Assembly (NCBI RefSeq): GCF_024653915.1
Contig: NZ_JANLGY010000004.1
Coordinates: 62,001 to 126,000 of the forward strand
Origin: Sulfuricaulis sp.
GTDB taxonomy: Bacteria; Pseudomonadota; Gammaproteobacteria; Acidiferrobacterales; Sulfurifustaceae
Direction of reading: 5' to 3'
DNA length: 64,000 nucleotides
The translations under genes and the position numbers were made by a program. Under the pieces are notes generated by a model that ran no database searches, had not been told where the DNA came from, and saw only the letters and a list, made by a program, of their open reading frames with translations. Every line of letters starts with the position of its first letter. Positions within the stretch are counted from its first letter, which is position 1. Positions 56,296 to 64,000 of this stretch are shown here, one piece after another.

Positions 56296-56475
56296 ATGGC
56301 CGTACAGAAAAGCCGAGTATCACCTTCACGCCGCGGTATGCGTCGTTCGCATGATGCGCTCACGAAGTCGGCACTTTCGGTTGACAAGACCAGCGGCGAG
56401 ACGCATCGCCGGCATCATGTCACCGCCGACGGTTATTACCGCGGCCGCAAGGTGCTGGAAACCAAAGCAGAATAG
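56296..56475 (+). CDS. rpmF: 50S ribosomal protein L32
   Basis: 59 residues from ATG 56296, preceded by GAGGA. The N terminus [20 protein letters not shown] is the L32 signature; [18 protein letters not shown] closes it. No cysteine pair, so it is the zinc-free form. Frames starting further upstream overlap yceD and have no support. The rpmF-plsX linkage couples ribosome and lipid synthesis. Confidence 0.97.
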   Translation: MAVQKSRVSPSRRGMRRSHDALTKSALSVDKTSGETHRRHHVTADGYYRGRKVLETKAE

Positions 56476-56513
56476 CGCTGGTTTGATCCGGAATTACTCA
56501 GGGACTTGAGAAC

Positions 56514-57533
56514 GTGATCACGATTGCCCTCGACGCCATGGGGGGCGATCACGGTGTTGGCGTCACCGTGCCCGCGGCCCTTGAGGCGCTGAAACATCAG
56601 CCGGGGCTGAAGCTCATTCTCGTCGGCCAGCGCGAAGTCATCGAGGCCGAACTTGGGCGCCATCGCGCAGCCGGCAGCGACCGGATCACCCTCCATCACG
56701 CCTCTGAAGTCGTGGGCATGGATGAACCCCCTGCACAAGTCCTGCGCAACAAGAAAGATTCCTCCATGCGTGTGGCCATCAATCTCGTCAAAGAAGGCGC
56801 GGCCCAGGCAGCCGTGTCTGCTGGCAACACCGGAGCGCTCATGGCCACCGCGCGTTTCGTCCTCAAGACTTTGCCGGGCATCGACCGCCCGGCCATCATC
56901 ACAACCCTGCCGACCATGCACGATCATGTGCACGTGCTCGATCTCGGTGCCAACGTGGATTGCACGCCGGATCAGCTGTTGCAGTTCGCCATTATGGGTT
57001 CGATCCTTGTCACCGCCGTGGAAGGCGAGGCTCGCCCGCGCGTCGGGCTGCTCAACGTGGGCGAGGAAGACATCAAGGGAAATGACACCGTCAAGAAGAC
57101 ACACGAATTGCTTCGTTCCAGCTCTCTCAATTATGCCGGTTTCGTAGAAGGGGATGAGATTTATACGGGCGACATGGATGTGATCGTATGTGATGGTTTT
57201 GTCGGCAACATCATGCTCAAGACCAGCGAAGGTTTGGCGCACATGATCGCTCATTTCATCAAGCAGGAATTCAGACGCAACCTTCTCACGAAGCTATCCG
57301 CGCTGGTCGCCTTGCCAGTGCTGCAGGCGTTCCGCAAACGTGTCGACCCACGGCGATACAACGGTGCCACGCTGATCGGACTCAATGGCACTGTTATCAA
57401 GAGCCATGGCGGCGCCGATGTATTGGCCTATGAACATGCCATCATGGAGGCCGTGGCGGAAGTGAAGAACAACGTTCCGGCGCGTATCGGACAAGCGTTG
57501 GCCGCCATGGCGGCCAAGGGAGAAGTGGTGTGA
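56514..57533 (+). CDS. plsX: Phosphate acyltransferase PlsX
   Basis: Makes acyl-phosphate from acyl-ACP for phospholipid synthesis. 339 residues from GTG 56514. [10 protein letters not shown] begins the protein, with [42 protein letters not shown] and [14 protein letters not shown]. Overlaps fabH by 4 nt (GTGA). First lipid gene of plsX-fabH-fabD-fabG-acpP-fabF. Confidence 0.97.
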   Translation: MITIALDAMGGDHGVGVTVPAALEALKHQPGLKLILVGQREVIEAELGRHRAAGSDRITLHHASEVVGMDEPPAQVLRNKKDSSMRVAINLVKEGAAQAAVSAGNTGALMATARFVLKTLPGIDRPAIITTLPTMHDHVHVLDLGANVDCTPDQLLQFAIMGSILVTAVEGEARPRVGLLNVGEEDIKGNDTVKKTHELLRSSSLNYAGFVEGDEIYTGDMDVIVCDGFVGNIMLKTSEGLAHMIAHFIKQEFRRNLLTKLSALVALPVLQAFRKRVDPRRYNGATLIGLNGTVIKSHGGADVLAYEHAIMEAVAEVKNNVPARIGQALAAMAAKGEVV

Positions 57534-58498
57534 TCTATTCGCGCATAATTGGCACCGGGGGCCACTTGCCGGCCAAGGTGCTCACCAATCACGATCTCGA
57601 AAAAATGGTCGAGACCACGGATCAGTGGATCGTCGATCGCACTGGCATTCGCGAACGCCATATCGCTGCCGAGGGCGAGACCACCGCCTCCATGGCTGAA
57701 CAGGCCGCGCGGCACGCCATCGAGGCGGCTGGCATCAGCACCAAAGATATCGATCTTATTATTGTGGCGACCACCACGGCCGATCAGGTATTTCCCAGCA
57801 CTGCCTGCCTGCTGCAGGAACGCCTTGGTATTCACGGCTGCGCCGCTTTTGATGTGCAAGCTGTCTGCACCGGCTTCGTCTACGCGCTCGGTATCGCGGA
57901 CAAATTCGTGCGCACCGGGTCGGCCAAGTGTGCGCTGGTGGTGGGCAGCGAAACCCTGTCGCGCATTACCGACTGGACTGATCGCACCACCTGCGTGTTA
58001 TTCGGTGACGGCGCCGGCGCTGTGATACTGACGGCATCTGACAAGCCCGGCATCATCTCCTCGCATTTGCATGCCGACGGCAAGTATAAGGACCTGTTGA
58101 GCGTTCCTGCCGGTATCTCGAAGGGTTACGACAAGGTGATCAATGGCACCGCCTACATGAAGATGGAAGGCAACGAGGTATTCAAAGTGGCGGTGAACAC
58201 TCTCGGGCGCATCGTGGACGAAACGCTCGCGGCCAATCACATGAAGAAATCGGATATCCAATGGCTCGTGCCGCATCAGGCCAACCATCGCATCATTGCC
58301 GCAACGGCGAAAAAGCTGGGCATGTCCATGGATCACGTGGTCATGACGGTGGACCGACACGGTAACACCTCGGCGGCGTCGATCCCGTTGGCCTTTGACG
58401 AGGCGGTGCGCGATGGTCGCATCAAGACCGGCGACGTGGTCATGATGGAAGCCTTCGGGGGCGGTTTTACCTGGGGCTCGGTTTTATTGAAGTATTGA
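57530..58498 (+). CDS. fabH: 3-oxoacyl-ACP synthase III
   Basis: Condenses acetyl-CoA with malonyl-ACP to start fatty acid synthesis. 322 residues (E. coli 317). The catalytic triad is C113 in [11 protein letters not shown], His in VPHQANHRI (about 249) and Asn in HGNTSAAS (about 279). The N terminus is [15 protein letters not shown] 57530 overlaps the plsX stop. A palindrome starts 11 nt after the fabH stop, breaking the otherwise tight fab cluster. Confidence 0.97.
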   Translation: MIYSRIIGTGGHLPAKVLTNHDLEKMVETTDQWIVDRTGIRERHIAAEGETTASMAEQAARHAIEAAGISTKDIDLIIVATTTADQVFPSTACLLQERLGIHGCAAFDVQAVCTGFVYALGIADKFVRTGSAKCALVVGSETLSRITDWTDRTTCVLFGDGAGAVILTASDKPGIISSHLHADGKYKDLLSVPAGISKGYDKVINGTAYMKMEGNEVFKVAVNTLGRIVDETLAANHMKKSDIQWLVPHQANHRIIAATAKKLGMSMDHVVMTVDRHGNTSAASIPLAFDEAVRDGRIKTGDVVMMEAFGGGFTWGSVLLKY

Positions 58499-58509
58499 TA
58501 TGAGTTTTT

Positions 58510-58602
58510 GACGCAAAGACGCAAAGAAAAAATTCAAAATCTTTTAAATTTCGGCGCGAAGCGCCGCTTTGGTTCCCTTTGCGCCTTCGCGTCTTTGCGT
58601 CA
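58510..58602. repeat. Intergenic palindrome 14 (CGCAAAGA family) with nested hairpin
   Basis: Left arm GACGCAAAGACGCAAAG (58510-58526), right arm CTTTGCGCCTTCGCGTC plus TTTGCGTC (58577-58601). The loop contains a separate CGGCGC-GAA-GCGCCG hairpin (58552-58566). Fills the fabH-fabD gap. Confidence 0.82.
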
Positions 58603-58627
58603 AATAATCTTATAACTTTTTAAACAT

Positions 58628-59557
58628 ATGACACTGGCATTCGTTTTTCCCGGGCAGGGCTCGCAGTCGGTCGGCATGATGAATGCCCTGGCGGCGGAGT
58701 TTCCCGTCGTCAAGCAGACCTTCGCCGAGGCCTCGCAGACTCTGGGCAAAGACCTCTGGCAATTGGTGGAACAGGGCCCGGAAGAAAAATTGAATCAAAC
58801 CGAGATCACGCAACCGGTCATGCTGGTGGCCGGTGTGGCAACCTGGCGCGTGTGGTTGGCGAACAAGGGCCCGCTGCCGCAGGTGATGGCCGGACACAGT
58901 CTCGGTGAGTATTCCGCGCTGGTATGTTCCGGGGCGCTGGATTTTCCCGATGCGGTAAAACTGGTTGCGGATCGCGCACGCTTCATGCAAGAAGCAGTGC
59001 CGATCGGGCAGGGTGGTATAGCCGCGATTCTGGGTCTGGACGATGATGCCGTGCGGAAGCTGTGCGAACAGGCAGCCCAGGGTGAGGTCCTCGATGCGGT
59101 CAATTATAATTCTCCGAATCAGGTCGTAATCGCCGGGGCGGCGGCGGCCGTGGCCCGCGCCGTGGAGCAGTCCAAGGCGGCCGGCGCCAAGCGCGCCGTG
59201 GTGCTGCCCATGAGCGTGCCGGCGCATAGCCGGCTCATGCACCCGGCGGCGCTGCGCATGGCCGAAAGGATCAAGTCCGTGAACATGCGTTCGCCGCGCG
59301 TGCCGGTGATTCATAACGTTCATCTGCGGGCGGAATCCGACCCGGAAGCGATTCGAAATGCGCTGGTGCGCCAGATAGAATCCCCGGTGCGCTGGGTAGA
59401 GCTGATCCAGAAATTGGCCGCCGACGGCGTGGATCGGATGGTAGAATGCGGGCCGGGCAAAGTCCTGGCGGGTCTGAACAAGCGTATCGTGAAAACTGTC
59501 GAAACGTTCCCGGTATTCGATCCGGTAACATTGCGTGAAACTCTGATGAAGGTTTAG
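58628..59557 (+). CDS. fabD: Malonyl-CoA-ACP transacylase
   Basis: Loads malonyl onto ACP. 309 residues (E. coli 309). The start LAFVFPGQGSQSVGM, the nucleophile S91 in AGHSLGEYSAL and the second active-site His in VPAHSRLMHPAA are typical. The leader is AT-rich after palindrome 14, without a Shine-Dalgarno sequence. Next gene is fabG, 23 nt later. Confidence 0.97.
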   Translation: MTLAFVFPGQGSQSVGMMNALAAEFPVVKQTFAEASQTLGKDLWQLVEQGPEEKLNQTEITQPVMLVAGVATWRVWLANKGPLPQVMAGHSLGEYSALVCSGALDFPDAVKLVADRARFMQEAVPIGQGGIAAILGLDDDAVRKLCEQAAQGEVLDAVNYNSPNQVVIAGAAAAVARAVEQSKAAGAKRAVVLPMSVPAHSRLMHPAALRMAERIKSVNMRSPRVPVIHNVHLRAESDPEAIRNALVRQIESPVRWVELIQKLAADGVDRMVECGPGKVLAGLNKRIVKTVETFPVFDPVTLRETLMKV

Positions 59558-59580
59558 TAAGCAGGAAATATTAGAAAGCC

Positions 59581-60324
59581 ATGGTTTTGAAAGGACAGAT
59601 TGCGCTGGTCACTGGCGCCAGCCGCGGGATCGGGCAGGCGATTGCGCTTGAGCTGGGCCGGCTGGGCGCGCATGTGATTGGCACGGCAACATCCAGTGAT
59701 GGCGCAGACAAGATCAGCGCGACGCTGAAAGAGAAAGGCGTTTCCGGACAAGGGATGATGTTGGACGTAAACAACGCGGAGTCGATCGCCGCCGTTCTGT
59801 CTGAAATCGAAAAATCCGGCGGTGCCCCGACGATTTTAGTGAACAACGCTGGCATCACGCGTGACAATCTGTTGCTGCGCATGTCCGAAGAGGAGTGGGA
59901 TGCCGTTCTGGATACCAACCTCAAGTCTGTGTACCGGATGAGCAAGGCTTGCCTGCGCGCCATGACCAAGGCGCGCTCGGGGCGTATCATCAGCATCAGC
60001 TCAGTGGTGGGAGCCATCGGTAACGCCGGGCAGGCGAATTACGCCGCCGCCAAGGCCGGTCTGATCGGATTCACCAAGGCGCTCGCGCGCGAGGTGGGTT
60101 CGCGCAACATCACCGTCAACGCGGTGGCGCCGGGTTTTATCGATACCGACATGACCCGCGCACTCCCCGAGGCGCAGAAGGAAATATTGCTCAAGCAGAT
60201 CCCCTTGGGTCGCCTGGGACTGGCCGAAGAAGTGGCCTCGGCCGTAGCATTTCTGGCCTCGCCGCAGGCGGGCTATATTACCGGTACGACCCTGCACATA
60301 AACGGCGGGATGTACATGAACTAA
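59581..60324 (+). CDS. fabG: 3-oxoacyl-ACP reductase
   Basis: NADPH-dependent first reduction of the elongation cycle. 247 residues, short-chain dehydrogenase. Gly-rich motif TGASRGIGQAI near residue 12, NNAG about 87, catalytic Ser/Tyr/Lys in ISISSVVGAIGNAGQANYAAAKAG (split here over residues 138-158), PGFIDTDM near the end. AGGA before the ATG. Followed by acpP. Confidence 0.97.
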   Translation: MVLKGQIALVTGASRGIGQAIALELGRLGAHVIGTATSSDGADKISATLKEKGVSGQGMMLDVNNAESIAAVLSEIEKSGGAPTILVNNAGITRDNLLLRMSEEEWDAVLDTNLKSVYRMSKACLRAMTKARSGRIISISSVVGAIGNAGQANYAAAKAGLIGFTKALAREVGSRNITVNAVAPGFIDTDMTRALPEAQKEILLKQIPLGRLGLAEEVASAVAFLASPQAGYITGTTLHINGGMYMN

Positions 60325-60443
60325 AGTGAGTATCTGTCTGGAAAAAGCCGGTTATATGATTGGCTGGACGGTTTTACACAAATGGTGTTAACTATGCGCC
60401 CGCACGAGGGTAGCAACGTCAATTCTTGGAGGAATAATCACCC

Positions 60444-60680
60444 ATGAGCAGTGTCGAAGAGCGCGTCAAGAAAATTGTTGTGGAGCAGTTGGGCGTTAAC
60501 GAGGGTGAAGTCAAGCCTGCCGCCTCCTTCGTGGATGATTTGGGCGCGGATTCCCTGGATACGGTCGAGTTGGTGATGGCGCTGGAAGAGGAGTTTGACT
60601 GCGAAATTCCTGACGAACAGGCGGAAAAGATCACCACTGTTCAGCAGGCCATCGACTACGTCAACTCCCGTCTGAACTGA
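60444..60680 (+). CDS. acpP: Acyl carrier protein
   Basis: Carries growing acyl chains on phosphopantetheine at Ser37 in [16 protein letters not shown]. 78 residues (E. coli 78) and acidic. GGAGGA lies 10 nt before the ATG. Located between fabG and fabF; a hairpin terminator follows its stop and may set the higher acpP level relative to fabF. Confidence 0.98.
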   Translation: MSSVEERVKKIVVEQLGVNEGEVKPAASFVDDLGADSLDTVELVMALEEEFDCEIPDEQAEKITTVQQAIDYVNSRLN

Positions 60681-60697
60681 TAACTCATTAGAATAAG

Positions 60698-60730
60698 AGG
60701 CCGTCATCCGCACCGGGTGACGGCCTTTTG
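60698..60730 (+). terminator. Rho-independent terminator after acpP
   Basis: Stem AGGCCGTCA (60698-60706) with TGACGGCCT (60718-60726), with an inner CCG/CGG extension, then TTTTGGTTTT. It lies 17 nt after the acpP stop and before fabF, so it probably attenuates the cluster. Confidence 0.85.
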
Positions 60731-60740
60731 GTTTTATAAA

Positions 60741-60757
60741 GCGCGGCGTAGCCGCGC
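60741..60757. repeat. GC hairpin upstream of fabF
   Basis: GCGCGGC-GTA-GCCGCGC, a perfect 7-bp stem with a 3-nt loop, between the acpP terminator and the fabF start. It has no T run. May be a short palindromic unit or part of the fabF leader. Confidence 0.5.
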
Positions 60758-60779
60758 CCAGACAATGAGGGATTCGGCT

Positions 60780-62024
60780 TTGAGCAAGCGTCGCGTCGTC
60801 ATTACCGGCCTCGGCATCCTGTCTCCCATTGGCATCGGTGTCGCTGAGAACTGGCGCAGTATTCTTGCCGGCAAAAGCGGTATCGGCCCCATCACGCTGT
60901 TCGATGCCACCGGCTACCCATCCACCATCGCCGGTGAAGTCAAGAATTTTGACCCCACCACGTTTGGCATTTCTGAAAAGGAAGCGCGTCGCATGGACCG
61001 CTTCATTCAATTGGGCATGGCGGCCGGGATCGAGGCGTTCAAGGATTCTGGGCTGGAAGTGACAGAGTCGAACGCTGAGCGTATTGGCGTGCATCTCGGT
61101 TCCGGCATCGGCGGCGTTGGCACCATCGAAGACACCGCTCTGACCATTAAGGAAAAGGGACCGCGCCGGGTATCCCCCTTTTACGTTCCCATGAGCATCA
61201 TCAATATGATCTCGGGCGACCTGTCGGTGATGTATGGCTTCAAGGGGCCGAACCTCGCCATGGTTACTGCCTGTGCCTCGGCGACCCACGGCATTGGCGA
61301 TGCTGGCCGCTTGATTGAATACGGCGATGCCGATGTCATGATCGCCGGTGGTGCGGAGGCTGCCATCACGCCAACCGCTATCGCCGGTTTCGGTAACGCC
61401 AAGGCGCTTTCCACGCGCAACGACAATCCTGAAACCGCCAGCCGTCCCTGGGACAAAGACCGTGACGGCTTCGTTCTGGGTGAAGGCGCGGGCGTGGTGG
61501 TGCTCGAGGAATACGAACATGCGAAAAAACGCGGCGCGAAAATTTATTGCGAGCTTGTGGGTTTCGGCATGAGCGGGGACGCCTATCATATGACCAGTCC
61601 GCCGGAAAACGGCGAAGGCGCGGCGCGCTGCATGCGCAATGCTTTGCGTAACGCCGGGCTCAATCCCGACCAGGTGCAGTACGTCAACGCCCACGGCACT
61701 TCCACGCCGCTCGGCGACAAGGCCGAGACCTTCGCGGCCAAGGCGGCGTTCGGAGATCACGTGCGCAAGTTGGCCATGAGTTCCACCAAATCCATGACCG
61801 GTCACTTGCTGGGCGCGGCTGGCGGTATCGAGGCGGTTTACTCGGCGCTGGCGGTGCAATACCAGGTTGCGCCGCCGACAATCAATCTTGTCACGCCCGG
61901 CCCGGATTGTGACCTGGATTATGTGCCGGGTACCGCGCGTCAAATGAAAATCGACGTTGCCATTTCGAACTCCTTCGGTTTTGGCGGCACCAACGGGACG
62001 TTGGTATTTCGCAAACTGGCGTGA
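60780..62024 (+). CDS. fabF: 3-oxoacyl-ACP synthase II
   Basis: Chain-elongating condensing enzyme. 414 residues from TTG 60780, which gives the N terminus [16 protein letters not shown] as in E. coli FabF and has GAGGGA 7 nt upstream. The ATG at 60765 would add five residues and would itself overlap that Shine-Dalgarno sequence. Catalytic C165 in [10 protein letters not shown], His in [13 protein letters not shown] and [11 protein letters not shown]. Its end overlaps pabB by 4 nt (GTGA). Confidence 0.95.
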   Translation: MSKRRVVITGLGILSPIGIGVAENWRSILAGKSGIGPITLFDATGYPSTIAGEVKNFDPTTFGISEKEARRMDRFIQLGMAAGIEAFKDSGLEVTESNAERIGVHLGSGIGGVGTIEDTALTIKEKGPRRVSPFYVPMSIINMISGDLSVMYGFKGPNLAMVTACASATHGIGDAGRLIEYGDADVMIAGGAEAAITPTAIAGFGNAKALSTRNDNPETASRPWDKDRDGFVLGEGAGVVVLEEYEHAKKRGAKIYCELVGFGMSGDAYHMTSPPENGEGAARCMRNALRNAGLNPDQVQYVNAHGTSTPLGDKAETFAAKAAFGDHVRKLAMSSTKSMTGHLLGAAGGIEAVYSALAVQYQVAPPTINLVTPGPDCDLDYVPGTARQMKIDVAISNSFGFGGTNGTLVFRKLA

Positions 62025-63442
62025 ATGCCCATCCGGCCCAGAATACAAACACCACCCCGGGATATGTCTGCCGCCGCCTGACGGTTATCCCCGATCTCGT
62101 CGCGCTTCACTCGCGATTTCCTGAACGTTACCCACATCTACTGGCCAGCGTGGCGCATGGCACGCCGCGCGCCCGCTATGACATCCTGTTCGCCTTTCCC
62201 GGAGAAACCCTGTCGCTACAGGCTGATTCCCGGCTCTACCGGGACGGACAAGCGCTGGGCCAGGGCGATTTTCTGAGTGCTTTTGATCGTGACTGGCAAG
62301 GGCTGGCGGCATCAGCCGATGCAAAGGGCACGCCTGACAATGAAGCACTGCCATTTACCGGCGGGTGGTTTGTTTATCTCGGCTATGAACTGGTGACCCA
62401 GATCGAACCCACGGTCACCGGTGTCCGGTTTGATGCGACGTTTCCAGTGGCATGCGCTACACGCGTGCCGGCGGCCATCATTATTGATCGTGCGCAGCAG
62501 CAGACCTGGTTGATGTGTGAGTCTGAACAGGCAAAGCAACTGATGCCGGTGCTTGAGCAGGACGTCCTTACATTGATGGAAGCCAAGACAAACACGTTAA
62601 TACCAATCGTGGCTGCCGTTCATGAAGAGGAACCGCGGCGTTTTCTTGGGCATGTGCGCCTGGCGCAGGAATATATCCGTTCGGGCGATGTGTTTCAGGT
62701 AAATCTCTCGCGATTGTGGCGCCTGACGCTGCCATCGCCTTTGCATTCGGCGGAACTCTACCGCCGCTTGTGTGTAACCAATCCAGCGCCATTTGCCGGC
62801 ATGATGACCTGGGGTAGTGATCGCGCGGTGATCAGTTCATCGCCGGAGCGTCTGGTGGCCGTGCGTGGACGCACGGTGCAGACACGTCCCATCGCGGGCA
62901 CTTATCCACGCAGCACCGATGCCACTCAGGACCACGCCTTGTCGCAGGACCTGCTGCACCATCCCAAGGAGCGCGCCGAGCACGTTATGTTGATCGATCT
63001 GGAGCGCAACGACTTGGGGCGCGTGTGCCGCACCGGCACGGTGCAAGTACGGGAATTCATGACGCTTGAGTCCTATCGGCACGTGCATCACATCGTCTCG
63101 GAAGTCACGGGAGAATTGCGCGAAGGTATTACCCCGGCTCAAGTCATTCGTGCGGTATTCCCAGGCGGCACCATCACCGGCTGCCCCAAGGTGCGCTGCA
63201 TGCAAATTATTGCCGAGCTGGAACAGGCTCCGCGCACGGCCTATACCGGATCAATGGGATATATCAATCGCGACGGCAGCCTCGATTTGAATATCCTGAT
63301 CCGTACCATTGTCCGGAACGGCCAGCAAATAAGTTTGCGCGCCGGCGCCGGCATTGTGGCTGACTCGGTTCCGGAGCGGGAATTGGCGGAAACGCGCGCC
63401 AAGGCCAGGGGCATGCTGGCCGCGCTGGGTGTTTCAGTATGA
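62021..63442 (+). CDS. pabB: Aminodeoxychorismate synthase component I (chorismate-binding), PabB-like
   Basis: Adds ammonia from the PabA glutaminase to chorismate to give 4-amino-4-deoxychorismate, for folate. 473 residues. The chorismate-binding core has [31 protein letters not shown] and [13 protein letters not shown]. The PabB-type PIKGT motif, whose Lys is the covalent nucleophile in E. coli (K274), reads PIAGTYPR here, the TrpE-like form. Position between fabF and pabC (4-nt ATGA overlap) and the FPGG motif support PabB. Starts at GTG 62021. Confidence 0.85.
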   Translation: MNAHPAQNTNTTPGYVCRRLTVIPDLVALHSRFPERYPHLLASVAHGTPRARYDILFAFPGETLSLQADSRLYRDGQALGQGDFLSAFDRDWQGLAASADAKGTPDNEALPFTGGWFVYLGYELVTQIEPTVTGVRFDATFPVACATRVPAAIIIDRAQQQTWLMCESEQAKQLMPVLEQDVLTLMEAKTNTLIPIVAAVHEEEPRRFLGHVRLAQEYIRSGDVFQVNLSRLWRLTLPSPLHSAELYRRLCVTNPAPFAGMMTWGSDRAVISSSPERLVAVRGRTVQTRPIAGTYPRSTDATQDHALSQDLLHHPKERAEHVMLIDLERNDLGRVCRTGTVQVREFMTLESYRHVHHIVSEVTGELREGITPAQVIRAVFPGGTITGCPKVRCMQIIAELEQAPRTAYTGSMGYINRDGSLDLNILIRTIVRNGQQISLRAGAGIVADSVPERELAETRAKARGMLAALGVSV

Positions 63443-64000
63443 CGACTTTAATCGATGGTAAACCGGGTGAAAGCATTTCAATATTGGACCGCGGTTTCCA
63501 GTATGGCGATGGAATTTTCGAAACGATGGCAGTCGCGAACAGCGAACCACTCCTGTGGGACAGGCATTTGCATCGTTTTTTACATGGCACTGCGCGACTA
63601 AGCCTCAAAGCACCTTCTGTAGATTTGTTACGACGGGAGGCCGAACAGGTATGCCGGGGTAACGAGCGCGGTGTGCTGAAGATTATTCTGACGCGTGGCA
63701 TTACCGGGCGAGGTTATGCCCCGAATATGGATGCAGCGACGACACGCGCCGTTAGTCTGCTGCCATGGCCGGATTATCCCGCCCGGCTTCGAACGGATGG
63801 CGTGAACGTGCAATTCTGTCGTAACCTCATAACACGCCATCCTGTTCTGGCGGGACTCAAGCACCTCAACCGGCTCGAACAGGTTCTGGCGCGCATGGAA
63901 CTGAAAAACGGTTGCACCGAGGGGCTGATGCAGGACGAGACCGGCCATATTATCGAAGGGACCATGGCTAATATATTTATCGTGTCGGGCGGTGCGTTGC
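63439..64000 (+). CDS. pabC: Aminodeoxychorismate lyase, 3' end outside the window
   Basis: PLP fold-type IV lyase that releases 4-aminobenzoate and pyruvate. 187 residues are visible before the window ends. DRGFQYGDGIFETM (about 18-31), the LKIILTRG strand and GLKHLNRLEQVLARMEL with the PLP Lys (K141) are typical of PabC; the following TGHIIEGTMANIF is the last block seen. The ATG overlaps the pabB stop. An mltG-like gene, frequent after pabC, would lie beyond the window. Confidence 0.92.
   Translation, partial: MTTLIDGKPGESISILDRGFQYGDGIFETMAVANSEPLLWDRHLHRFLHGTARLSLKAPSVDLLRREAEQVCRGNERGVLKIILTRGITGRGYAPNMDAATTRAVSLLPWPDYPARLRTDGVNVQFCRNLITRHPVLAGLKHLNRLEQVLARMELKNGCTEGLMQDETGHIIEGTMANIFIVSGGAL

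Overview
The window is a stretch of chromosome from a Gram-negative bacterium, most likely a GC-rich gammaproteobacterium. The evidence is gene order: hfq-hflX-hflK-hflC-DUF2065-hisZ-purA, rnr-rlmB, rpsF-rpsR-rplI-dnaB-alr-radA, exbB-exbD-msbA-lpxK-ycaR-kdsB, rne/rluC, and yceD-rpmF-plsX-fabH-fabD-fabG-acpP-fabF-pabB-pabC are classic proteobacterial blocks, and LPS, lipoprotein and RNase E genes are present. The exact order is inference; a deep-branching gammaproteobacterium (for example a sulfur oxidiser) would fit, but I cannot prove it from this sequence. prfB is cut at the left edge and pabC at the right edge.

Layout. 1-10.3 kb: translation and tRNA modification (prfB, lysS, miaA), RNA chaperone and ribosome rescue (hfq, hflX), FtsH regulators (hflK, hflC), histidine and purine synthesis (hisZ, purA). 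10.4-20.4 kb: tRNA-Leu(CAG), rnr, rlmB, msrA, a DUF488 gene, the S6-S18-L9 operon, dnaB, alr, radA. 20.5-26 kb, minus strand: an FHA protein with a PP2C phosphatase, then the lysine/peptidoglycan branch dapC-dapD-dapE. 26-32 kb is the accessory part: a DMT transporter, an AT-richer 661-residue GHKL ATPase joined to a PD-(D/E)XK-like nuclease, a DoxX protein, small unknown proteins, a secreted-protein gene with an in-frame stop in its signal peptide, and two tandem TusA-like genes. 32-47.9 kb: yggS, dciA, capA-like, lolC-lolD, comEC (apparently started by ATT), exbBD, msbA, lpxK, ycaR, kdsB, a protein tyrosine phosphatase and rne. 48.4-64 kb: rluC, HAD, Rieske, S49 protease, maf, two-subunit pyruvate carboxylase, and the fatty-acid cluster leading into para-aminobenzoate synthesis.

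The most unusual feature is not a gene. Fourteen long intergenic palindromes, falling into five sequence families, share one architecture: each arm is made of near-tandem 8-10 nt units and the two arms face each other across a mostly AT-rich loop. All of them start at or within about 25 nt of an upstream stop codon. They lie only between co-directional or convergent genes and in none of the seven divergent gaps. Most co-directional genes that follow them have no visible Shine-Dalgarno sequence. Several palindromes carry nested hairpin modules; the one between dapC and dapD is a 260-nt element with at least six stems.

Best candidate for an undescribed protein system: the GHKL-ATPase/nuclease gene at 26.9-28.9 kb, which looks like a single-gene defence or DNA-processing module acquired by transfer. 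No rRNA, CRISPR array, integrase, transposase or prophage gene was seen.
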